The notes beneath the pieces are model-generated. The model made no database searches. It was not told where the DNA came from and was given only the letters and a program-made list of their open reading frames with translations. DNA of 12,152 bases from Treponema sp. (lineage in GTDB: Bacteria; Spirochaetota; Spirochaetia; Treponematales; Breznakiellaceae). The stretch lies in NCBI GenBank assembly GCA_031257695.1, contig JAIROB010000133.1:1-12152 (forward strand), in the 5' to 3' direction. The translations under genes were made by a program, and so were the position numbers. This document shows positions 1 through 7,066 of this stretch, in pieces; position 1 is the stretch's first letter, and each line of letters starts with the position of its first letter.

Positions 1-543
1 CTCTACGGAATGTCCGCCGGGGAGCGGAAGGCGCGGACCGAAGAATTGCTGGCCTTCGCCGGTTTGACGGAGCGGAGAAACGACAGGGCCAGAAATTTTT
101 CCGGGGGGATGCGGCGCAAACTGATGATCGCCAAAACCCTGATGCACAACCCGGAGATCCTGCTCCTGGACGAGCCCACGGTGGGATTGGACGCGGCCTG
201 GCGGCGGCGCATCTGGGATCTGCTGCGGAGCCTGAACGAACAGGGGATGACTATTTTTTTGACCACCCATTACCTGGAGGAAGCGCAGATTCTGTGCCGC
301 CGGGTCGGTTTGATAGATCAGGGGAAGCTGCGGAAAACCGGCGAGCCGGAGCGGATCATCGCCGAGGCGGGAAACTTTGTGCTGGAATATTTTAAGAACG
401 GGGAGACCCTCCAGGAATTTTTTGAAACCCAGGACGACGCGGTTCTGGCGGCTCAAAACATAAGGGGCGCGTTCAAGGTGCGGGAAACAAACCTGGAGGA
501 CGCGTTCATCCAGCTTACCAACAAAAGGCTGGGGGAAGCATGA
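1..543 (+). CDS. ABC transporter ATP-binding protein, C-terminal part (5' end outside window)
   Basis: This is the nucleotide-binding subunit of an ABC-2 type transporter, which would power the permease encoded immediately downstream. The reading frame is open from base 1 (L-Y-G before the first internal ATG), so the true start and the Walker A motif lie upstream of the window. Visible motifs, in order, are the signature FSGGMRRK, Walker B with ILLLDEP, the D-loop GLD and the switch histidine in FLTTHY. The L-Y-G-M stretch before the signature and the weakly conserved C-terminal domain resemble the NodI/DrrA/CcmA group of export ATPases. It ends in an ATGA overlap with the permease gene, so the two are almost certainly co-transcribed. 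The substrate cannot be told from sequence; drug, polysaccharide or lipid export are all possible. The assignment as an ABC ATPase is secure; the specific role is unknown. Confidence 0.93.
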   Translation, partial: LYGMSAGERKARTEELLAFAGLTERRNDRARNFSGGMRRKLMIAKTLMHNPEILLLDEPTVGLDAAWRRRIWDLLRSLNEQGMTIFLTTHYLEEAQILCRRVGLIDQGKLRKTGEPERIIAEAGNFVLEYFKNGETLQEFFETQDDAVLAAQNIRGAFKVRETNLEDAFIQLTNKRLGEA

Positions 544-1280
544 AGGGCGCCATACAATTCAGCGCTGTGCTCTGGAGGGAATGGGCTCAGTTTAAAAACC
601 GGTGGCTCAGCATAACTGCGGGTTCCCTGGTGGGGCCCCTCCTGTACCTTGCCGCTTTTGGCTGGGGCCTGCGGGGGGCTATCAGGGTGAACGGGACGGA
701 CTATATCAGCTTTCTTGTTCCCGGCATTATAGCCATGAACGCCATGACAAACAGCTTCGGGACAATTGCCAATGATATTAACCTGTCCCGCATCTATATG
801 AAGACCTTTGAGGCGGTGATGATTTCTCCGACCCGGATGTCCCTGTACACCCTGGCGCGGGTTACCGCCAATACCCTGCGGAGCCTCTACGGATCAGCGC
901 TTATCATCGCTGCGGCATGGCTCTTCCGCGCTTCTCCCGCAATCGACGGATACTTTATCGCGGTGTTGACCCTGAACTGCTACGTGTTTTCTTTTTTAGG
1001 CTTTATCGCGGGGATCCTCATCGCCTCCCACCCGGACCTGGCCAAGGTGACGAGTTTTGTGATCACCCCCATGTCGTTTCTCTGCGGGACCTTTTTCCCC
1101 CTGGAAAAATTTCCCCCGCCCCTGCGCATGGTTTTCCGGGCGCTTCCCCTGACCCAGGCTGTCGAGGGGCTGCGGGGGGGCGCGGCCGGACCCGGCAGTT
1201 TTATTCCGCCCCTGATCCTGGCGGCCTACATTGCCGTGCTTTTCCCCCTGTCCGTCCGCCTGTGCGCCCGTTCTGAATAG
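540..1280 (+). CDS. ABC-2 type transporter permease (NodJ/DrrB-like)
   Basis: This 246-residue membrane protein is the permease partner of the preceding ATPase. Several hydrophobic segments are visible: residues about 23-45 (LVGPLLYLAAFGWGL), about 57-70 (FLVPGIIAMNAM), about 100-130, about 137-162, about 170-190 (FVITPMSFLCGTFFPL) and a C-terminal segment near 222-240. This six-segment layout, with a PLLYLAAFGWGL motif near the N-terminus and a CGTFFPL motif before the last loop, is typical of ABC-2 permeases of the NodJ type. Its ATG overlaps the ATPase stop codon by 4 nt, so it is probably translated by coupling. It ends 21 bp from the convergent phn operon. The substrate is unknown, and nothing links this pair functionally to phosphonates. 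Confidence 0.9.
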   Translation: MKGAIQFSAVLWREWAQFKNRWLSITAGSLVGPLLYLAAFGWGLRGAIRVNGTDYISFLVPGIIAMNAMTNSFGTIANDINLSRIYMKTFEAVMISPTRMSLYTLARVTANTLRSLYGSALIIAAAWLFRASPAIDGYFIAVLTLNCYVFSFLGFIAGILIASHPDLAKVTSFVITPMSFLCGTFFPLEKFPPPLRMVFRALPLTQAVEGLRGGAAGPGSFIPPLILAAYIAVLFPLSVRLCARSE

Positions 1281-1301
1281 GGGGAAGGCCGGCAGCGGAT
1301 T

Positions 1302-2114
1302 TTATTTCAGGAACGGCGTCAGGGACAGTTCCACCGTCACGGCGCCAAGGGGCAGGGATTTTTCCATATAGAGGCCGTGGAAATCGCTGCCCCCGGTAAG
1401 GAACAGGCCGTACCGTTCAGCCTGTTCCCGGACTATCTTTTCCCGATCCGGGGTCTGGGTATGGTGCCGGTGTTCAATCCCCGTCAGGCCCCATTCCACC
1501 AGCTTGGGCAGGAGTCCCATGGAATCGTACTGGAAGGGGTGGGCCAGAACCGCTTCGCCGCCGCATTCCCGGATGAGCCGCACCGCTTCGCAGGCGGACA
1601 TATACCGGCTCTTTACCGCTCCGGGACCGCCGGGGCCGAAGAGTTTGTCATAGAGGGGGCCGTAAATGGTCCGGGTATAGCCCCGGTCGGCCAGGGCGCG
1701 CATCACGTGCTGCCGGTAGGGGATGCCCAGTTTTCCCGCGCAGGCCGCCACGTCCTCCCGGTCAAGGGGATAACCCGCGGCCCGGATCGCGTCCACCGCT
1801 TCCAGAACGGCCCGGCCCCGGTCCTCCAGATAAGGACGGCAGGCCCTGCTTACGCTGTCCCGGTCCCGCGCCTGGTATCCCAGGATGTGTACCTTCCGGC
1901 CTGAGTCGGGATCCAGGGCGGAGACTTCTATGCCGGGAATGACTCTAAGGCCCTGCCGGGCCCCTTCCTCCAGAGCCTCCTCCTGGCCGTCCATGGTGTC
2001 GTGATCGGTAATAGAGACGGCCCGGAGCTTGAGGGCCCTGGCAGTTTTTATGATCTCCCCCACGGACAGAGAGCCGTCGGACCAGTTGCTGTGGATATGC
2101 AGATCCGCTTTCAT
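1302..2114 (-). CDS. PHP-domain phosphoesterase, candidate cyclic-phosphate hydrolase of the C-P lyase pathway (PhnPP-like)
   Basis: This is a 270-residue metal-dependent phosphoesterase of the PHP (polymerase and histidinol phosphatase) superfamily. Ligand motifs are intact: DLHIHS with H6 and H8, SDG with D13, ITDHD with H38, PGIEVS with E63, VHILGY with H76, AHP with H192 and GGSDFHG with D244 and H246. It is the last gene of the phn operon and its ATG overlaps the phnL stop by 4 nt. The product of PhnJ is 5-phosphoribosyl 1,2-cyclic phosphate, normally opened by the metallo-beta-lactamase-fold enzyme PhnP, which is absent here. From memory, a PHP enzyme (PhnPP) from Eggerthella lenta hydrolyses both ester bonds of that cyclic phosphate to give ribose 5-phosphate and phosphate. 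Superfamily and location are seen directly; the PhnPP-like reaction is inferred from context. Generic PHP phosphatases acting on nucleoside phosphates are the alternative. Confidence 0.85.
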   Translation of the reverse strand: MKADLHIHSNWSDGSLSVGEIIKTARALKLRAVSITDHDTMDGQEEALEEGARQGLRVIPGIEVSALDPDSGRKVHILGYQARDRDSVSRACRPYLEDRGRAVLEAVDAIRAAGYPLDREDVAACAGKLGIPYRQHVMRALADRGYTRTIYGPLYDKLFGPGGPGAVKSRYMSACEAVRLIRECGGEAVLAHPFQYDSMGLLPKLVEWGLTGIEHRHHTQTPDREKIVREQAERYGLFLTGGSDFHGLYMEKSLPLGAVTVELSLTPFLK

Positions 2115-2827
2115 AGATCCGCCTCGGGCTGTTCAATGTCGCAATAGGCCCCTCCGGCCAAATCGTAGCGGGCGTCGGCGAGACGGCGCAGGGCGTCCCG
2201 GTCATGGAAAACCGCGACCATGGCGGTTCCCTCCGCTTTGAGGGCCAAAATCATCTCCATGATCCTTTCCTTATAGCCCCGGTCCAGGGAGGCGGTGGGT
2301 TCGTCCAAGAGGAGGAGCCGGGGGCCGGTGATGAGGGCCCGCAGTATATTGAGCCGCTGTTTTTCCCCGCCGGAAAAGGTAGCGGGGTACATATCCCAGA
2401 GGGCCTTCCCCAGCCCCGCCCGGAAGAGGAGTTCCTCCGCCCTCTCCCGGGCTTCCCCGGAGGGTCTGCCCCGGACGATCAGGGGTTCGGTGAGGATATC
2501 CAGGGCCGAAAGCCGGGGCATGGCCCGGAAGAACTGGGACACGTAGCCTATCTCATCCCGCCGCAGGTCAAGAATTTCCCAGTCCTCCGCGGCGGCCAAA
2601 TCAACGGTCCCGTTGTTTTTTGTCCGGTAGAGGATACGCCCCCTGCTGGGGATATAGGTCCGGTAGACGCATTTGAGGAGGGAGCTTTTCCCTATCCCCG
2701 AAGGGCCGGTGATGGCCAGGAGGGACCCGGCTTCTACCCCGAAGGAAACGCCGGAAAAACCGGGCAGCGCGGTCCCGCCCCGGCTGTGGACGATGAAGTC
2801 CTTGCCCAGATCTATGACCTCAAGCAC
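2111..2827 (-). CDS. phnL: PhnL, ABC-like ATP-binding subunit of the C-P lyase system
   Basis: PhnL is an ABC-type ATPase needed with PhnG, PhnH and PhnI for making alpha-D-ribose 1-methylphosphonate 5-triphosphate. Motifs seen are Walker A GPSGIGKSS near residue 41, the Q-loop YVSQFFRAMPRL, the signature FSGGEKQR, Walker B LLLLDEP and a switch histidine in VFHDRD. I chose the GTG at 2827 because GGAG lies 6 nt upstream and the protein then begins LEVIDLGKDF, as family members do. This gives 238 residues, against 226 in E. coli as I recall. An in-frame ATG at 2923 would add 32 Pro/Gly/Arg-rich residues and overlap phnM by 104 nt, which looks non-native. With the GTG start the phnM overlap is 8 nt, and the stop overlaps the PHP gene start by 4 nt. 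Family is secure; start is likely. Confidence 0.93.
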   Translation of the reverse strand: MLEVIDLGKDFIVHSRGGTALPGFSGVSFGVEAGSLLAITGPSGIGKSSLLKCVYRTYIPSRGRILYRTKNNGTVDLAAAEDWEILDLRRDEIGYVSQFFRAMPRLSALDILTEPLIVRGRPSGEARERAEELLFRAGLGKALWDMYPATFSGGEKQRLNILRALITGPRLLLLDEPTASLDRGYKERIMEMILALKAEGTAMVAVFHDRDALRRLADARYDLAGGAYCDIEQPEADL

Positions 2828-4112
2828 GGGGGACTCCGCCGGACGCCGGAACCTGCTCCCCGGACGCGGCCCGCCGGTTGTCCGGGCGATACCCGGACCG
2901 GGCGGACCGGCAATCCTGGTCAAACCGGTACCGGAATTGCAGAACCTTCCGGCCGTCGATAAAACAGGCGGAGATCAGGGGGCGGCCCCGGACCCGGCGC
3001 ACCAAGAGGAGGTCCGCCTTTTTCCCCGGCTCCACCGATCCGTAGTCTCCGGCAATGCCCACGGCTTGGGCGGGATTCAGGGTCAGCATCCGCACCGCCT
3101 CCGGCAGGGAGCGTATCCCTTCGGCTTCCAGCCTGAAAACCGCGTGGAGCAGGGCCGCGGGGTAGTAGTCGGAGCAGAGGATGTCCGCGCAGCCCTCCCG
3201 GATCGCCTCCAGGGCCGAGAGGTTGCCCGAATGACTTTCCCCCAGGATCACGTTGGGGGCTCCCACCACGATGTGGAAGCCCTCCTCCCGGGCCTTCCGG
3301 GCGGTGGCCAGGTCCACGGGAAATTCGGAGATCCCCGCGCCGTACTCCTTTTTCATAAAAACCGCCTTTTCCGGGCTGTCGTCATCGTGGGAGGCCAGGG
3401 GGATGCCCCGCTTCCGGGCCAGCGCGGAAAGGCGTTTCAGCATTTCATGGGAAGCCACCGGCTTGTTTTGCCGTTCCGCCAGAATTTCCCCCAGGGTCTT
3501 CTCGCTGTACGCGGCGGCCCAGGTTCCGTAGGAAGCGGCGTAAACCGCCAGATCCCGGTACTGTCCCTGGCCGGGGGTATGATCCATAAACGAAAGCTCC
3601 TGGACCCGGCCCTCCTCGAGGAGCCGCTCCAGATAATCGTAGATTTCCAGGTTGTCGATTTCGTAACGGGCATGGAAGCGGTGGCGGATAAGGTGGCTGT
3701 CCCGGTGTATGTCCCGGATCAGGTCCGCCAGGCGTTCCAGGTTTTCCCGGTTGCGGAAATTCCGCCCCCCCTTCCCTCCGATACCGTTCATCAGGGAAAG
3801 GGAATGGTAGACGGTGGTTACCCCGTGGCCCAGAAGCTGTTTTTCCGCTTCCCGGAGACCCATCTCAAAATCCATAAGGCAGGTGGGCCTGGGTTGGAGA
3901 ATCCCTTCTATATAATCGGAATGGATATCGATAAAGCCGGGCATCAGGCAGGCCCCGCCGGCGTCGATGCGCCGCATCCCCGTCCCGTCAAGACTGCCCA
4001 GGGCTTCCATGGGGAGCGCCGCGCAAATCCGGTCATCTTCAATGATCACCCCGTGGCGGGGCAGGATAGCATCGGGCCCTACGACCGTAGCGTTTACAAT
4101 ACATAGTTTCAT
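2820..4112 (-). CDS. phnM: PhnM, alpha-D-ribose 1-methylphosphonate 5-triphosphate diphosphatase
   Basis: PhnM is an amidohydrolase-superfamily enzyme that removes diphosphate from ribose 1-phosphonate 5-triphosphate, giving the 5-phosphate substrate of PhnJ. Family motifs are clear: PGFIDIHSDYIE (about 58-69, with the HxD metal pair H64 and D66), SFMDHTPGQGQ (about 174-184), ASHDDD (240-245), GAPNVILGESHSGN (284-297) and CSDYYP (313-318). The ATG at 4112 has AAGGA about 10 nt upstream. The protein is 430 residues, against about 378 in E. coli. Roughly the last 39 residues, after GRKVLQFRY, form an Arg/Gly/Ala-rich tail with no family character that covers the phnL ribosome binding site. The tail looks like read-through after loss of an earlier stop. 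A 44-nt gap separates it from phnK, the largest in the operon. The order K-M-L differs from the E. coli order K-L-M. Confidence 0.95.
   Translation of the reverse strand: MKLCIVNATVVGPDAILPRHGVIIEDDRICAALPMEALGSLDGTGMRRIDAGGACLMPGFIDIHSDYIEGILQPRPTCLMDFEMGLREAEKQLLGHGVTTVYHSLSLMNGIGGKGGRNFRNRENLERLADLIRDIHRDSHLIRHRFHARYEIDNLEIYDYLERLLEEGRVQELSFMDHTPGQGQYRDLAVYAASYGTWAAAYSEKTLGEILAERQNKPVASHEMLKRLSALARKRGIPLASHDDDSPEKAVFMKKEYGAGISEFPVDLATARKAREEGFHIVVGAPNVILGESHSGNLSALEAIREGCADILCSDYYPAALLHAVFRLEAEGIRSLPEAVRMLTLNPAQAVGIAGDYGSVEPGKKADLLLVRRVRGRPLISACFIDGRKVLQFRYRFDQDCRSARSGYRPDNRRAASGEQVPASGGVPRA
2834..2837 (-). promoter_or_regulatory. Ribosome binding site deciding the phnL GTG start
   Basis: GGAG on the minus strand sits 6 nt before the GTG at 2827-2825, inside the 3' end of phnM. 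It supports the short form of PhnL over the upstream ATG at 2923. Confidence 0.6.
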
Positions 4113-4156
4113 CGTTTTAACGTCCTTGTGCTGTCATGGCTCATGCCCGCCGCCTT

Positions 4157-5029
4157 TCATAACAGGGAATTCACCAAAATCTGTGTGTAAGGATGCCGGG
4201 GATCCTCCAGAATCTGATCCGTCAGGCCCTGTTCCACCACCCTGCCGTCCAGCATCACCGCGGCGCGGTCCGCCAGCATCCGCACCACCGCGAGGTCATG
4301 GCTTACCACGATCATGGTAACGGCGAATTCCCGCTGTATCCCCTTGATGAGGTCCAGCGCCCTGGCCTGCACCGAAAGGTCAAGGCCGGTGGTTACCTCG
4401 TCCAGAAGCAGGAGGGGCGGGTTATTGGCCACCGCCTTGGCGATCTGGACCCGTTGCTGCATACCCCCGGAAAAGTTCCTGGGCGCTTCCCTGATCCGGC
4501 TTACCGGAACCTCCATGTGTTCCAGGAGCGCCCCGGTCCGGCTCATCATGGCCTCCACCCGGCGGCTCCCCGCGGCGATGAGTTTTTCCGCCACATTGGC
4601 GGCGGCGGAAAAGTGCATCCGCAGGCCCATCCAGGGGTTCTGATACACCATCCCCAGCAGGCTGTCGCGGATATGCTTTCGCTGCCGGGGGCCGGCTGAA
4701 AAAATATCGGCCCGCCCCTCCTGATACGATGCAAGGTAAGCGTTTCCCCCGGAGGGCTCATTGTCCAGGTAGAGGGCCCGCATCAGGGTGGACTTGCCGG
4801 AGCCCGATTCCCCCACAATTCCCAGGGTTTCCCCTTCCCGGACCTGGAGGGAAATGTCCCGGACCGCCCAGACCGTCCCGCAGCGGGGGCAGCGGTTCCG
4901 CTCCAAACCGGGGGAATCCCCGGCGCAGCGGAGACAGCCGGGGCCGTGGCGCACCGTAAGTCCTTCCAGCCTGAGCGCCGGGGGTCCTTCGCGGGAACCG
5001 GGGGCATCGCCCGGGTTATGCCGTTCCAT
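4157..5029 (-). CDS. phnK: PhnK, ABC-type ATPase bound to the C-P lyase core, with a four-cysteine insertion
   Basis: PhnK is an ATP-binding-cassette protein that docks on the PhnGHIJ core next to PhnJ. Motifs are Walker A GESGSGKST (73-81), Q130, signature FSGGMQQR (186-193), Walker B LLLLDE (206-211), H244 and the C-terminal RHPYTQILV typical of oligopeptide-type ATPases. I chose the ATG at 5029 because GGAGGGG lies 6 nt upstream; the frame is open to 5188, but that region is the C-terminal part of phnJ. The start overlaps phnJ by 14 nt. The 290-residue product exceeds the E. coli protein (about 252). The extra length includes residues about 28-52, where two CxxC pairs (C32/C35 and C47/C50) sit between the first strand and Walker A. 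I believe similar Cys-rich segments occur in other non-proteobacterial PhnK proteins, but I cannot check this here. Confidence 0.95.
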   Translation of the reverse strand: MERHNPGDAPGSREGPPALRLEGLTVRHGPGCLRCAGDSPGLERNRCPRCGTVWAVRDISLQVREGETLGIVGESGSGKSTLMRALYLDNEPSGGNAYLASYQEGRADIFSAGPRQRKHIRDSLLGMVYQNPWMGLRMHFSAAANVAEKLIAAGSRRVEAMMSRTGALLEHMEVPVSRIREAPRNFSGGMQQRVQIAKAVANNPPLLLLDEVTTGLDLSVQARALDLIKGIQREFAVTMIVVSHDLAVVRMLADRAAVMLDGRVVEQGLTDQILEDPRHPYTQILVNSLL

Positions 5030-5879
5030 GGTTTTCCCCTCCGTTCTTTCCTTCCTTCCGGCGTTTTTCGCAATAACCGCTGTCGGAGCACTGGAAACGC
5101 CGCTCCCCGGTCTTCGCGTCAAAAAATTCGTCCATAAATACCCCTGTTGCGCCGCAGAGCCGGCACACCCTGCCGGACATATCCTCAACCCGGAAGGGAT
5201 GATCCTCGAAACAGAGGGACTCCACTTTGGTGTAGGGCGGGATGGCGTAGATCTTCTTTTCCCGGCCCGCGCCGAAGAGATGCAGGGCGGGACTCATGTT
5301 GAGCTTGGGGTTGTCGAAACGGGGGATGGGGGAAGGCATCATGATATACCGGTCCTCCACCATCACGGGGTAGTCCGCTCCCAGCTCGATCTCCCCCGCC
5401 CTGAGGATGTTTTCGTAGAGGGCCAGCCACAGGGGGGCGTAGTCCATTTCAGCGTGCATACGCCGGGTTACCGATTCCAGGGGTTCCACCAGCCGCAGGG
5501 GTTCCGGCAGGGGCACCTGGAGGACCAGGATCTGATCGTTCCGCAGGGGAGTCTCGGGGATCCGGTGCCGGGTCTGGATCACCGTAGCCTCCTCAGAATC
5601 GGTGGTCCCGGACACCCCCGTGCACGCTGAGACAAAACCGCGGATAGAGACGGCGTTGACGCTGTCGTCGCTCCCCTGATCGATAACCTTGAGGGTGTCC
5701 TTCCGGCCAATGATGGAAAGGGTGATCTGGATGCCCCCGGTTCCCCAGCCCCGGCCAATGGGCAGTTCCCGGGAGCCGAAGGGAACCTGGTAGCCGGGAA
5801 TTGCCGCCGCCTTGAGCAGGGCCCGGCGCACCGCCCGCTTGGAACCCTCATCCAGAAACGCGAAATTGTACCCCTTCAC
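5016..5879 (-). CDS. phnJ: PhnJ, radical-SAM carbon-phosphorus lyase
   Basis: PhnJ breaks the C-P bond of alpha-D-ribose 1-methylphosphonate 5-phosphate by radical chemistry, giving methane (or the matching hydrocarbon) and 5-phosphoribosyl 1,2-cyclic phosphate. The 287 residues match the family length (281 in E. coli). The C-terminal cysteines C239, C242, C264 and C270 (in CRLC and FQCSDSGYC) keep the spacing of E. coli C241, C244, C266 and C272: the first three bind the 4Fe-4S cluster and the last is the catalytic cysteine. G29 in AIPGYQVPF corresponds to E. coli G32, the proposed glycyl-radical site. Conserved blocks GWGTGGIQ, TRHRIPETPL and ALHLFGAGREKKIYAIPP are intact. All known catalytic residues are present, so it should be active. 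The start is a GTG overlapping the phnI stop in GTGA, with a purine-rich stretch upstream. Confidence 0.98.
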   Translation of the reverse strand: MKGYNFAFLDEGSKRAVRRALLKAAAIPGYQVPFGSRELPIGRGWGTGGIQITLSIIGRKDTLKVIDQGSDDSVNAVSIRGFVSACTGVSGTTDSEEATVIQTRHRIPETPLRNDQILVLQVPLPEPLRLVEPLESVTRRMHAEMDYAPLWLALYENILRAGEIELGADYPVMVEDRYIMMPSPIPRFDNPKLNMSPALHLFGAGREKKIYAIPPYTKVESLCFEDHPFRVEDMSGRVCRLCGATGVFMDEFFDAKTGERRFQCSDSGYCEKRRKEGKNGGENHGTA

Positions 5880-7066
5880 GGCCCTTCCCCTTCCCCGCCC
5901 GGAACAGCCTCCCCGCCGCGCTGCCGGCTATGCCGGACCCGGTCCAGCTTGGACTGAAAGGTAACGTAGTGGGGCAGTTTGAGGTGGGAGATAAAGCCGC
6001 TCATTTCAAGACAATCCCCGTGGAGAAGAACGAATTCCTGGTTCTGTAAAACCGATTCTTCCCCGGCCGCCGGGGGAAGGCTGAGGGTATAGTCCAGGAT
6101 GGACATGGCGATGGCCTTGGTGTCGTTCCTGCCGAAGACCATGCCGTAGCCCATGCCCAGACTGAGGGAATGGGTGGACTTGTCGGCCCTTTCCCCCTGA
6201 CCGGAGCCGAGAATCCGCAGGGGATCTTCCCCCTCGTCCCGCCTGGCTTCAGCTTCCTCCCGGGGAAAGAGGGTTTCCGTCTCGGTAAGGACCAGGTCTC
6301 CCGCGACGATACATTCCCCTTCGATCAGGGGATGGGGGATAAGGACCTCGATCTTTCCGGTCCGCAGTTCCCCCACCGTGGGGTGGGAAGGGCCGAAACC
6401 CCGGATAGCCGCATAGGCCAGCCCCCCGATGAACCCTGAATCCGCCCTGGCAAGCGCCTGGAGCCGGGCGGATCGCGGGGCGGGGAAGGGAAGGGGCTGC
6501 TGGGTAATGTCCCAGGGTTCGTCCCCCGTATCCCCGTCCCCGTTGACAGCGATGAGCCCTTCCGCCCTAAGCTGTTCCGAAACCCTCTGAGCCCCGGACG
6601 GTCCCTCCGGGGATGTCTCCGGCCCGGCAGCGCCGGGCGAACCGGCGCCGGGTTCCGCTTTTTCTTCTTCAAGATCAAAGTCAAGGAGCCGGTGGGTATA
6701 ATCGTAGGTGGCTCCCAAAAATTGGCCTCCGGGGATGTCCTTAAATGCCGCGGAAATACGCCGGAGGAGCCGCATATCAGCCCCGTCCAGGGGGAGGCTC
6801 CGGCAGGAGCGGGACAGGGTTGAGCGGTAGGCCCGGAGCAGGAACACCGCTTCCTCCGGGGAACCTTCGGATTGTTTCAGGGCCAGGGCCGCGTACCGGG
6901 GGGCGTAGAAGCCCGCTTCCCCCATGATACGGTCGATGAGGAGTCCCATCCGTTTTTCCAGAGCCTCAAGTTCCACCGGAGAGGAACCTTCGGAGCGCCG
7001 CCTTTCCAGCAGGGCGGCGGCCTGTTCCACCGCTTCCCGCCCGCCCCTTACCGCTGAGTAGGCCAT
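5876..7066 (-). CDS. phnI: PhnI, C-P lyase core subunit (nucleosidase/phosphonate ribosyl transfer)
   Basis: PhnI carries the nucleosidase activity which, with PhnG, PhnH and PhnL, replaces the adenine of ATP with a phosphonate; it forms the core complex with PhnG, PhnH and PhnJ. Diagnostic blocks are AALALKQ and AVFLLRAYR (59-80), AAFKDIPGGQFLGATYDYTHRLLDF (106-130), SRxxRLQ-like ARLQALARAD (200-209) and HLKLPHYVTFQSKL (361-374), with H361 and H366 equivalent to the zinc-site histidines. At 396 residues it is longer than E. coli PhnI (354). The extra length is a Gly/Pro/Ala/Glu-rich linker at about 133-160, an acidic stretch at about 268-292 and a charged C-terminal tail. The ATG at 7066 has a near-perfect GGAGGTGA ribosome binding site. 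It overlaps phnH by 19 nt and phnJ by 4 nt. Confidence 0.97.
   Translation of the reverse strand: MAYSAVRGGREAVEQAAALLERRRSEGSSPVELEALEKRMGLLIDRIMGEAGFYAPRYAALALKQSEGSPEEAVFLLRAYRSTLSRSCRSLPLDGADMRLLRRISAAFKDIPGGQFLGATYDYTHRLLDFDLEEEKAEPGAGSPGAAGPETSPEGPSGAQRVSEQLRAEGLIAVNGDGDTGDEPWDITQQPLPFPAPRSARLQALARADSGFIGGLAYAAIRGFGPSHPTVGELRTGKIEVLIPHPLIEGECIVAGDLVLTETETLFPREEAEARRDEGEDPLRILGSGQGERADKSTHSLSLGMGYGMVFGRNDTKAIAMSILDYTLSLPPAAGEESVLQNQEFVLLHGDCLEMSGFISHLKLPHYVTFQSKLDRVRHSRQRGGEAVPGGEGEGP

Noticed and set aside
2673..4106. Long open frame of 477 codons on the plus strand opposite phnM and phnL
   Set aside because: It mirrors GC-rich codons of two well-recognised genes, is Pro/Gly/His-rich with no domain, and has no context as a gene.
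5030..5188. N-terminal extension of PhnK to 5188
   Set aside because: This stretch is the cysteine-bearing C-terminal coding part of phnJ; the internal ATG at 5029 has a strong ribosome binding site and the family N-terminus.
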